Assembly: GCA_022572335.1 (NCBI GenBank)
Contig: JACZWD010000108.1
Span: forward strand, 1-8,981
Length of the DNA: 8,981 nucleotides
Source: Pseudomonadota bacterium
Lineage (GTDB): Bacteria; Pseudomonadota; Alphaproteobacteria; Rhodospirillales; 2-02-FULL-58-16
Direction: 5' to 3'
Below, piece by piece: positions 1-6,115 of this stretch. The notes under the pieces were generated by a model. That model ran no database searches. It was not told where the DNA came from and saw nothing but the letters and a program-made list of their open reading frames with translations. Made by a program: the position numbers and the translations under genes. How positions within the stretch are numbered: position 1 is the first letter of the stretch; every line of letters begins with the position of its first letter.

Positions 1-116
1 GGGAGGACCAAACCGGCGATCCGGGCCCCCGCCACAAGGGCCGAAAACCACCCGCCGGCACGGGTTCGGGCGCCGTTTGCACGCGAAGCGGTGCGACCAC
101 CATATGGACTTGTCAT
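1..116 (-). CDS. 5' end of an unidentified minus-strand gene (partial)
   Basis: An open frame starts at an ATG on the minus strand (116-114) and continues without a stop to the left edge, giving about 38 residues. The start is preceded by GGAGG (126-122) at a 5-base spacing, which is a very good ribosome binding site. A TTGACA/extended -10 promoter lies further upstream (228-200). The visible N-terminus begins MTSPYGGRTASRANGARTRA, which is polar and basic, followed by a mostly hydrophobic stretch (about residues 23-39, WFSALVAGARIAGLVLP). This resembles a signal peptide or first membrane segment, although an arginine at residue 32 interrupts it. The product cannot be identified. Because it diverges from a TpsB transporter, it could be the secreted partner or an unrelated neighbour; this is inference only. 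Confidence 0.55.
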   Translation of the reverse strand, partial: MTSPYGGRTASRANGARTRAGGWFSALVAGARIAGLVL

Positions 117-199
117 CACGACCTCCACTGGGCTGCGCCGGTGCCCATTTTGCACCCCATACTATCCGGTTCCGCCGTAAAATAGAAGATGTTGTTTGG

Positions 200-228
200 T
201 AAATACCAGTAATTAAATATTTTGTCAA
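200..228 (-). promoter_or_regulatory. Candidate sigma70-type promoter for the left-edge gene
   Basis: Read on the minus strand, a perfect TTGACA (228-223) is followed after 17 bases by TATTTA (205-200). A TG dinucleotide one base before it (208-207) makes an extended -10. The spacing is ideal and compensates for the weak right half of the -10. Transcription would start near 193 and give a leader of roughly 75 bases before the GGAGG and ATG at 116. It lies inside the AT-rich island, where chance matches are more likely, so it remains a prediction. Confidence 0.45.
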
Positions 229-252
229 CAAAAATGTATGTGAAAGTATGAT
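222..252 (+). promoter_or_regulatory. Candidate promoter toward the TpsB gene
   Basis: TTGTCA (222-227) and TATGAT (247-252) each match the sigma70 consensus at five of six positions, but the spacer is 19 bases, longer than optimal. The -35 box lies on the opposite strand of the left-edge gene's TTGACA, so the two promoters would share the same bases. An alternative is GTGACT (270-275) with TATACT (294-299) at 18 bases. Either would leave an untranslated leader of about 180-230 bases before the TpsB start at 487. The high A+T content makes false matches likely. Confidence 0.3.
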
Positions 253-311
253 GATTATAAATAAAACACGTGACTATATTTAATAAAATATACTATACTT
301 TTTAATATATC

Positions 312-331
312 TTTAATAAAATTTTATTAAA
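312..331. repeat. Perfect 20-base AT palindrome
   Basis: TTTAATAAAATTTTATTAAA reads identically on both strands across all 20 positions. Its left half, TTTAATAAAA, also occurs at 279-288, exactly 33 bases upstream, which is about three helical turns. The symmetry and phasing fit a dimeric regulator site or bent DNA. No T-run or GC stem is present, so it is not an intrinsic terminator. Low-complexity AT sequence raises the chance of fortuitous symmetry. Confidence 0.6.
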
Positions 332-486
332 ATTGTACGCGTCAGACATATGTCCGGCATCGACCCATGCTCTCCCGCCGGTTCGCCGAAGGTTGTAGGG
401 GGGTTGAGAATGGATGCATTTTGCGCCCGGTTTCTCCACATTGTGATCCTTGAGACGCCGGGGCCACCGAGGGAGAGAAAGGCCAG

Positions 487-2247
487 GTGGGTAGGATACG
501 ATCCTGCCGCTTCCCCTGCGGCGCCGTGAGGCAGTCAGTCCGAGACTTGGACGGGCGGAGGTGGCTGCGTGCCGCGCTGGTGGTCCTGTCGGGAGCGCCG
601 TTCGTCCTTCAGTTGGCGGGTTTGTGGGCCGGCGCCCTGGCCCAGCAGGCCCCCAGCACCGTGACTCCGGGCCAGATCCACGACCGTTTCGACGACCGCA
701 CGCGCCTGAGGGGACCCACGGCGCCGGAGATCGTAAAGCCCGCCGTCCCCGTCCAGCCCCCGCCCATAAAGGAGAAGGCCTTCCTCCTGAAGGGTATCGA
801 GATCGTCGGGTCCACGGTGTACGCCCGGTCCCGGTTCGTGCCCTTCTACGAAGGTCTTCTCGCCCGCCAGGTCACCCTTGCCGACATCGAGGCCGTGGCC
901 GGGAAGATCACCGACCTATACGAGGAGGACGGCTATGTCCTCACCCAGGCGGCGGTGCCCGCGCAGGACCTGAGCCTCGGCGTGGTCAGGATCCGCGTCG
1001 TCGAAGGGTCCATCGGCGACGTGCTGATCGAGGGCCAGGTGGATGGGCCGGAAAGCCTGCTCCGGGCGTACGCCAATAAGATTACGGCCGATCGTCCCAT
1101 CCGTCTCTCCACCCTGGAACGCTACGTCCTCCTCATCGAGGACCTTCCCGGGGTCAGCGTCCGCCCCTTGCTGGAGCCGGTGGACGAGGAGGCGGGTGCG
1201 TACAAGCTGATCCTCGAGCTCAGCCACGATGCCGTGCAGGGGTTCGTTCAGGTGGACAATCGCGGCAGCCGCTCCGTCGGGCCCCTTCAGCTGTGGGCCG
1301 GGGCGACCTTCAATTCGGTGTTCGGCCTGTACGAGACCTCGCGGGTGCGCTTCGTGACCACGCCGCAGACCAAGGAACTGCTGTTCTTCGACTTTGCCCA
1401 CACCGAGGTCGTGAGCAGCGAGGGCACGACGCTCACCATTTCGGGAAGTTACAGCCAGTCCGAGCCGGGGTTCGATCTCAAATCCCGCGACATCCACTCC
1501 GCGGGGACGCGGTTCGAGGTCCAGGGCGCCCACCCGGTCATTCGCTCCCGGCTGCTCGATGTCTACGTGACGGGGCGCTTTACCTTCCGCGATTCCGAAA
1601 CCACGGAACGCGGCGCGCGCGACTTCGACGACACGCTCCGGGTCGTTCGCGTGGGCACCACCGTCTCGTTCGACGACGCCGCCGAGGGCAGGAACTGGGT
1701 GTCCGCCGAAATCAGCCAGGGGCTGGATATTCTTGGCGCCTCGAGCTCCGATTCTCCGTCCCTGTCGAATCCCGGCGCCAGCCCCGAGTTTACCAAGGTT
1801 ACCCTCGATTTCTCCCGCTATCAGAAGGTGTGGAACAATATGGCGGTGCTGCTCACCGCCACCGGCCAGAAATCGTCCGGCACCGTGCTCTCGGCGGAGG
1901 AAATCGGCCTCGGCGGCGAGCGCTTCGGCCGCGCCTATGATCCCTCCGAAGTCACGGGCAAGGACGGCGCCGCCGGCCGGATCGAGCTCCAGTACGACGG
2001 CTCCCTGGCCGACAGCCTGCTCAGCCAGTATCAGTTCTACGGATACTATGACATCGGCGCCGTTTGGGCGGACGTGCCGGCCGGCCTCCGGTCCCTGGCC
2101 TCGGCGGGATTAGGTGTCCGCGGCCAGTTCCAGAGCGGTCTGTTCGCCTATGTGGAGCTCGCCCAGCCGTTGACCCGGACGGTGGCGGCGGAAAGGGCGG
2201 GGGGCAATAACCCGCGATTCTTCTTCGTCCTCCGGTGGGATTTCTGA
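487..2247 (+). CDS. ShlB/FhaC/HecB-family two-partner secretion transporter (TpsB)
   Basis: This Omp85-superfamily outer-membrane protein would export a large partner (TpsA) from the periplasm. At 586 residues it is of normal family length. A basic N-terminus and hydrophobic stretch (about 25-52, ending GALAQQAP) form a signal peptide. A proline-rich linker (about 79-93) leads to two POTRA domains (about 97-175 and 176-248), then a 16-strand-type barrel to the C-terminal aromatic RWDF. The segment GLGGERFGRAYDPSEVTG (475-491) sits where the family carries its conserved loop-6 VRGY motif; here it reads GRAY. The GTG start at 487 has AAAGG four bases upstream and keeps the signal peptide; in-frame GTG at 526 is an alternative. 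No TpsA gene is recognisable in the window, so the partner is outside or is the divergent left-edge gene. Family assignment is firm; substrate is unknown. Confidence 0.9.
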   Translation: MGRIRSCRFPCGAVRQSVRDLDGRRWLRAALVVLSGAPFVLQLAGLWAGALAQQAPSTVTPGQIHDRFDDRTRLRGPTAPEIVKPAVPVQPPPIKEKAFLLKGIEIVGSTVYARSRFVPFYEGLLARQVTLADIEAVAGKITDLYEEDGYVLTQAAVPAQDLSLGVVRIRVVEGSIGDVLIEGQVDGPESLLRAYANKITADRPIRLSTLERYVLLIEDLPGVSVRPLLEPVDEEAGAYKLILELSHDAVQGFVQVDNRGSRSVGPLQLWAGATFNSVFGLYETSRVRFVTTPQTKELLFFDFAHTEVVSSEGTTLTISGSYSQSEPGFDLKSRDIHSAGTRFEVQGAHPVIRSRLLDVYVTGRFTFRDSETTERGARDFDDTLRVVRVGTTVSFDDAAEGRNWVSAEISQGLDILGASSSDSPSLSNPGASPEFTKVTLDFSRYQKVWNNMAVLLTATGQKSSGTVLSAEEIGLGGERFGRAYDPSEVTGKDGAAGRIELQYDGSLADSLLSQYQFYGYYDIGAVWADVPAGLRSLASAGLGVRGQFQSGLFAYVELAQPLTRTVAAERAGGNNPRFFFVLRWDF

Positions 2248-2274
2248 ATCCCGAAACCGGGCCGGCGCCGGCCG

Positions 2275-2300
2275 AAAAGATGCCCCCGGGCCGGGGTATC
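2275..2300 (-). terminator. Intrinsic terminator after the SDR gene
   Basis: On the minus strand, GATACCCC (2300-2293) pairs with GGGGCATC (2286-2279) around a six-base loop, including one G-T wobble, and is followed directly by TTTT (2278-2275). The stem begins within the SDR stop codon. A second GC-only palindrome, GGCCGGCGCCGGCC (2260-2273), lies between it and the TpsB stop. It could fold in either transcript but has no T-run for the plus strand. The 51-base gap between converging genes is where terminators are expected. Confidence 0.55.
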
Positions 2301-3066
2301 AGTCCTTTCGCGGGACCTTGCGCAGCAGCGGGTCCGTGATCGACGGCGGCAGGGCGCCGAGCAGCCGCAGGGGCCAATACAGGGGCCGCGGGAAGGCGAT
2401 GCGGGCCTTGTCGCGGGCCAGGCCGCGCCTGATGAGGGCGGCCGCCCTGTCCGCCCGCATGAGAAACGGCATCCGAAAGGAATTGCCGGCGGTCATGGGG
2501 GTGTCCACGAATCCCGGGCAGATCACCGACACCCGCACCCCGTCGGCCGCCAGCCAGCCGCGCAGGGCCTCGCCATAGGCCTTGACCGCCGCCTTGCTGG
2601 CCGAGTAGGCCGGCGCCCCGGGCAGGCCCCTGAAGCCGGCCAACGAGCTCATCACCGCGATCTGCCCGTGTTTGCGCGCCCGCATGCGGGGGATGACGGG
2701 CAGCACCGTGTTCAGCACGCCGCCCACGTTGACGGCGAAAAGGGCGTGGGTCTGGTCGGCGTCCTCGCCCTGGCCGCCGGTGCCGGCCGAGATGCCGGCG
2801 TTGGCGATCACCAGGTCGAGGGGATGGCCGTCGTCCGTGGCCCCGACCCAGCGGGCCATGGCGGCGCGGTCGGTCACGTCGACGATCTCGGCGGTGACCC
2901 TTGCGCCGCCGTCCCGGCAGGCCCCGGCCACCGCCTCCAGCCGCGGGCGGTTGCGGCCCCCCAGCGCCAGGAACGCGCCGGGCCGGGCATAGGCGCGGGC
3001 CAGGGCCGCTCCGATGCCGCTGGAGGCGCCGGTGATGAGGATGGCGCCGGGCTCCTTCCCTTGCAT
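2299..3066 (-). CDS. Short-chain dehydrogenase/reductase (SDR), classical type
   Basis: A 255-residue Rossmann-fold NAD(P)-dependent oxidoreductase. The cofactor motif TGASSGIG is at 12-19, the adenine-contacting D63 follows (VDVTD), and NAG is at 89-91. The catalytic residues are N113, S141, Y154 and K158 (YSASK), with the usual 13-residue Ser-Tyr spacing. Arg38 just after the second beta strand (GGRN) suggests preference for NADP(H). Residues 225-255 form a hydrophobic/basic tail (FPRPLYWPLRLLGALPP) that may touch the membrane or a partner. The ATG at 3066 is the only possible start because an in-frame TGA lies two codons upstream. TATAAGAT sits only a few bases before it, so the mRNA may be nearly leaderless. 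It converges with TpsB and diverges from yicC, so it appears to be a single-gene unit. The substrate cannot be read from the sequence. Confidence 0.9.
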   Translation of the reverse strand: MQGKEPGAILITGASSGIGAALARAYARPGAFLALGGRNRPRLEAVAGACRDGGARVTAEIVDVTDRAAMARWVGATDDGHPLDLVIANAGISAGTGGQGEDADQTHALFAVNVGGVLNTVLPVIPRMRARKHGQIAVMSSLAGFRGLPGAPAYSASKAAVKAYGEALRGWLAADGVRVSVICPGFVDTPMTAGNSFRMPFLMRADRAAALIRRGLARDKARIAFPRPLYWPLRLLGALPPSITDPLLRKVPRKD

Positions 3067-3113
3067 GGGTCATCTTATACGGCGGAACCGGACTGGAACG
3101 CGAACCGTTCGGC

Positions 3114-3142
3114 TTGTTGCCGGGTGCCGCCGGGGCTATAAC
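3114..3142 (+). promoter_or_regulatory. Promoter for the yicC-gmk-nuclease operon
   Basis: TTGTTG (3114-3119) is separated by 17 bases from TATAAC (3137-3142), which matches the -10 consensus at five of six positions. Transcription would begin near 3149, about 29 bases before the yicC ATG at 3178. The 111-base divergent gap between the SDR gene and yicC is the expected place for it. Confidence 0.55.
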
Positions 3143-3177
3143 GGGCCGCGCATCGAGGGTCAGCCGTGGGGGGTAGG

Positions 3178-4068
3178 ATGCCGATTTCGTCGATGACCGG
3201 TTTCGCCCGCGCCGAGGGCCAGGAGGACGATTTTTCCTGGACCTGGGAAGTGAAGAGCGTCAACGGCAAGGGCCTGGACGTCCGCTGCCGGCTGCCGGCC
3301 GGGTTCGAAAGCCTGGATCAGCCGGTTCGCGCGCGGATCGCCAAGCGCTTCCGGCGCGGCAATATCTCCCTCGTGTTGACGGTCCAGTCGAATCAGGTCC
3401 GCGGCAGTTACCGCGTCAACCGGGCCGTGCTCGACGACATTCTGTCCCTGCTGCCGGAAATCCGCGAACGCCTGCCCGACGCCGGACCGCCGCACGTGGA
3501 CGGCCTTCTCGCCCTGCGCGGCGTCATCGAGCCGGTGGAAGACGAGCCGTCCGAAGACGCCCGCCAGGCCGCCGAATCGGCCTTGCTGGCCGGGCTTGAC
3601 GAGGCCGTGGAATCGTTGGCGTCCATGCGCGACCAGGAAGGGGCGCGCCTGGCCTCGGTGTTGACCACCCATCTCGACGGGATCGGCCGGCTGTGCGCGG
3701 AGGCGGAAGGCCTGGCCGCCGCCCAGCCCGATGCCATCAAGGAACGCCTGCGCGTCCAGGTCGCCGCCCTGCTCGACGCGGTCCCGGCCCTGCCCGAGGA
3801 GCGGCTTGCCCAGGAGGCGGCGCTGCTCATGGCGAAAGCGGACGTGCGCGAGGAACTGGACCGGCTCAAGGCGCACCGCGACGCGGCGCGGGACCTGATG
3901 GGCGGCGACGGCGCCATCGGCCGCAAGCTCGATTTCCTGTGCCAGGAGTTCAACCGCGAGGCCAACACCCTGTGCTCCAAGTCCGTGGACATGGCGCTGA
4001 CGCGCGTCGGCATCGAGCTCAAGGCCGGCGTCGAACAACTGCGCGAGCAGGTGCAGAACATTGAATAG
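3178..4068 (+). CDS. yicC: YicC/YloC-family endoribonuclease
   Basis: About 296 residues, normal for this family. Members have been characterised as endoribonucleases linked to RNA turnover and are commonly found beside gmk. The N-terminal domain opens with MPISSMTGFARAEG and continues with W-x-WEVKSVNGKGLDVRCRLP and RGNISLVLTV. The C-terminal domain is strongly conserved: EEVREELDRLKAH-like (here ADVREELDRLKAH), then KLDFLCQEFNREANTLCSKS and a final IELKAGVEQLREQVQNIE, close to the E. coli protein as remembered. ATG 3178 is preferred because family members begin almost directly at the SMTGF motif and a G-rich stretch (3168-3173) precedes it; an in-frame GTG at 3166 would add four residues and ATG 3190 would cut into the motif. 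The stop overlaps the gmk start, indicating translational coupling. Confidence 0.93.
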   Translation: MPISSMTGFARAEGQEDDFSWTWEVKSVNGKGLDVRCRLPAGFESLDQPVRARIAKRFRRGNISLVLTVQSNQVRGSYRVNRAVLDDILSLLPEIRERLPDAGPPHVDGLLALRGVIEPVEDEPSEDARQAAESALLAGLDEAVESLASMRDQEGARLASVLTTHLDGIGRLCAEAEGLAAAQPDAIKERLRVQVAALLDAVPALPEERLAQEAALLMAKADVREELDRLKAHRDAARDLMGGDGAIGRKLDFLCQEFNREANTLCSKSVDMALTRVGIELKAGVEQLREQVQNIE

Positions 4069-4708
4069 GTCCGACCACGGCCCCGACATCGAAAGGCGGG
4101 GCCTGATGCTGGTGCTGTCCTCGCCGTCCGGGGCCGGCAAGACGACCATCGCGCGGCGGCTTCTCGAGCGCGAAAAGGCGCTGACCATGTCGGTTTCCGC
4201 CACCACCCGGCCGCCGCGTCCGGACGAGATCGACGGCACGGACTACCGCTTCGTCGACGAAGACGCGTTCGAGCGCATGGTCGGCGCGGGCGAATTCCTG
4301 GAACACGCCCGGGTCTTCGGCAACCGCTACGGCACGCCGCGCCAACCGGTGGAGGCGGCCCTCGCCGCCGGCCGGGACGTGCTCTTCGATGTGGACTGGC
4401 AGGGCACCCAGCAATTGTCGGCGAACGCCGGCGACGACGTGGTCAGCGTCTTCATCCTTCCGCCGTCCACCGCCGAGCTGGAAAAGCGCCTGCGCGAGCG
4501 CGCCCAGGACAGCCCCGAAGTGGTGCGCGCGCGCATGTCCACGGCGGCCTCCGAGATGAGCCACTGGCGCGAATACCAGTACATCATCGTCAACAGGGAC
4601 GTGGAGAAAAGCGTCGCCAGCGTCCAGGCCATCCTCGCCGCCGAACGGCAAAAGAGGGACCGCCTGGTGGGGCTTCACGCCTTCGTCGCCGACCTGAGCA
4701 AAGGGTAA
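4061..4708 (+). CDS. gmk: Guanylate kinase
   Basis: Cytosolic enzyme converting GMP and ATP to GDP and ADP, essential for guanine nucleotide supply. The 215-residue protein has the P-loop SSPSGAGKTT (20-29), the GMP-binding segment SVSATTRPPRPDEIDGTDY (44-62), GEFLEHARVFGNRYGTP (77-93), DVDWQGTQQL (110-119) and the lid arginines in KRLRERAQDS (142-151). The start is taken as TTG at 4061, inside the yicC stop region. It keeps an N-terminal extension, ending IERRGLMLVLSS, that is familiar from alphaproteobacterial Gmk proteins. ATG 4106 with AAGGCGGGG upstream is a workable alternative that would begin just before the P-loop. The frame overlaps yicC by 8 bases and is followed after 4 bases by the nuclease-like gene, so the three are probably co-transcribed. 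Confidence 0.95.
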   Translation: MNRSDHGPDIERRGLMLVLSSPSGAGKTTIARRLLEREKALTMSVSATTRPPRPDEIDGTDYRFVDEDAFERMVGAGEFLEHARVFGNRYGTPRQPVEAALAAGRDVLFDVDWQGTQQLSANAGDDVVSVFILPPSTAELEKRLRERAQDSPEVVRARMSTAASEMSHWREYQYIIVNRDVEKSVASVQAILAAERQKRDRLVGLHAFVADLSKG

Positions 4709-4712
4709 GGTC

Positions 4713-5180
4713 ATGGTTCACCGTGCCGCCCTGGTTGCGGTTGTCGCGCTGTTGGCGTTCCCCGCCCACGCCGAGATCGTCGGCAAGGCCCGCGTCATCG
4801 ACGGCGACACCCTCGAGATCGCCGGCCGGCGCATCCGCCTGCACGGCATCGACGCGCCGGAAAGCCAACAGACCTGTTGGGTCGGCGGCAGGGAATGGGC
4901 CTGCGGACGGGAAGCCGCCTTCGCCCTGGCCTACGAGACGGGCATGCACTGGGTGACGTGCCGCGAGAAGGGCGGCGGCGGCGGTGGGACCGCGTACGTC
5001 TGTACCGTCGGCCACCGGGACCTGGGGGCGCGCATGGTCGGCGCCGGCTGGGCGCTCGCCGTGGGCGGCGATCAGGCGGCTTACGCCGGCGAAGAGACGG
5101 CGGCCCGGGCGGCGCGAAAAGGCCTCTGGCGCGGGGAATTCGTGCTCCCCTGGGAATGGCGCAAGGCGCGTGCGCGGTGA
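4713..5180 (+). CDS. Secreted staphylococcal-nuclease-like (SNase) protein with altered active site
   Basis: A 155-residue thermonuclease-family protein, expected to act on DNA or RNA in the periplasm or outside the cell. A signal peptide (MVHRAALVAVVALLAFPAHA, cleavage after about residue 20) is followed by VIDGDTLEI (28-36) and RLHGIDAPE (42-50). By comparison with staphylococcal nuclease, D30, D32, R42, D47 and E50 match D19, D21, R35, D40 and E43. The family then normally has a D-R-Y-G-R stretch before a V-A-x-C segment, supplying the second catalytic arginine (R87). Here it reads CREKGGGGGGTAYVC (83-97), so that arginine appears replaced by glycine. The downstream part (DLGARMVGAGWALA, KGLWRGEFVLPWEWRK) is typical. 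AAGG precedes the ATG, 4 bases after the gmk stop. Family membership is firm; activity is doubtful. Confidence 0.88.
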   Translation: MVHRAALVAVVALLAFPAHAEIVGKARVIDGDTLEIAGRRIRLHGIDAPESQQTCWVGGREWACGREAAFALAYETGMHWVTCREKGGGGGGTAYVCTVGHRDLGARMVGAGWALAVGGDQAAYAGEETAARAARKGLWRGEFVLPWEWRKARAR

Positions 5181-5202
5181 GGGCCGGCCTTGGTTGCCAA
5201 AC

Positions 5203-6018
5203 TCAGTTACCGAACAGTTTCTTGAGGGCGCCTCCGGCGTCCGTGGCGCCCTTGTCCAACAGGTCCTTGGCGCCCGCCGTTCCCTTCGCCAGCGCCTCCG
5301 TGGCGCCGGCCGCCTGTTCCTTCGCCGCGTCCAGCATTTTCCCGAGGCCGAGGGACGCCACCGCCTTGCCGGCGGCCTGGCCGACGGCGCCGATCACCCT
5401 GTCCAACACCTCGGCCGGGGTGGCGCCGCCCTTGTCCCTGCCGATGCCGGTGAGGTGAATATCGGGCAGGGCGGCGCTCAGGGTCTCGCCCTCCAGCGCC
5501 GTGGCGCCGACGCCGACCTTGCCGCCCAGGACGTAAAGGTCCTCGATGACGAGCTTCGTTCCCGCCTCGCCGCCGCCCTTGGGCGCGTCCCCGCCCTGGG
5601 CCCGCCCCGCCCCGGCCCCCATGGCGGATTCCACGTTCCGCCGGATGGCGTCGATGTTGCTGCCATCGGGCCCCAGCTCGTAGGTGATCTCCGGTGCGGT
5701 GATGACGACCTGCTTGATGACCACGGTGTCCCGGCCCAGGGAGTCGATGTCGATGCGGACCCTGACCTCGCCCAGGCGGAAGGCGCTGTCGCTCTTGAAC
5801 CCTCTGGGATTGCCCATTTTCAGCCCGCGCAGGACGCCTTCGCCGGAGGTGGCGGAAATCACCGCCTCGTTGAGGCGTACCTCGGTCCGGGTGATTTCGG
5901 AGCCGTATTTCTCGACCGCCGCCCGGACCAGGGAATCGAGGGAAGAGTACACGAGCCAGACGGCGGCGACGGCGAGAACGGCGACCACGCCGCCGCCGAT
6001 CAAGAGTCCACGTTTCAT
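5203..6018 (-). CDS. AsmA-like membrane-anchored protein
   Basis: A 271-residue protein with one N-terminal membrane segment (about 4-24, MKRGLLIGGGVVAVLAVAAVW-like) and the rest outside the cytoplasm. The core (about 27-125) follows the AsmA-like pattern seen in short proteobacterial proteins: VEKYGSEITRTEVRL, GEGVLRGLKMGNPRGF, FRLGEVRVRIDIDSLGRDTVVIKQVVITAPEI and SNIDAIRRN. A low-complexity Gly/Ala linker (133-153) separates it from LVIEDLYVLGGKVGV and an Ala/Lys-rich, probably helical tail (about 200-271). True AsmA proteins are much longer, so this is a short relative, and the exact role (envelope biogenesis or lipid handling) is a guess from the fold. It converges with the nuclease-like gene, leaving only 22 bases between stops, and no clear terminator is visible there. 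ATG 6018 directly precedes the membrane segment. Confidence 0.75.
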   Translation of the reverse strand: MKRGLLIGGGVVAVLAVAAVWLVYSSLDSLVRAAVEKYGSEITRTEVRLNEAVISATSGEGVLRGLKMGNPRGFKSDSAFRLGEVRVRIDIDSLGRDTVVIKQVVITAPEITYELGPDGSNIDAIRRNVESAMGAGAGRAQGGDAPKGGGEAGTKLVIEDLYVLGGKVGVGATALEGETLSAALPDIHLTGIGRDKGGATPAEVLDRVIGAVGQAAGKAVASLGLGKMLDAAKEQAAGATEALAKGTAGAKDLLDKGATDAGGALKKLFGN

Positions 6019-6115
6019 GCTGAATGTCCTCGATTCCGGTACACAGTTTCGCAGACCGCCGTCGTTCTAACGGCGTATCCGCGCCGCCGGCAAGGGGTTT
6101 CTTACCCGCCCGGCC

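Larger units (their letters stand above)
117..486. other. Divergent intergenic region with AT-rich island
   Basis: This gene-free stretch separates two divergent genes. Between 181 and 340 only about 30 of 160 bases are G or C, in strong contrast to the GC-rich surroundings. The island holds candidate promoters in both directions, a CACGTG palindrome (267-272), the sequence TTTAATAAAA at 279-288 and again at 312-321, and a perfect 20-base palindrome (312-331). GACATATGTC (345-354) is a further short palindrome. A 12-base element, CATTTTGC followed by ACCC or GCCC, occurs at 146-157 and 417-428 in the same orientation on either side of the island. No credible coding frame was found. The likely role is a shared control region, possibly bound by an AT-preferring silencer or a dimeric regulator; that role is inferred. 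Confidence 0.6.

Noticed and set aside
177..340. AT-rich island as an inserted mobile element or replication origin
   Set aside because: No terminal inverted repeats with target duplication, transposase, DnaA-box cluster or iterons were seen.
2021..3073. 350-codon minus-strand frame overlapping the SDR and the TpsB 3' end
   Set aside because: Arg/Pro/Gly-rich out-of-frame translation. The SDR frame has all catalytic motifs.
5181..5202. Terminator between the converging nuclease and AsmA-like genes
   Set aside because: Only a short GGCCGGCC palindrome near 5183-5193 and no T-run or good stem in the 22-base gap.
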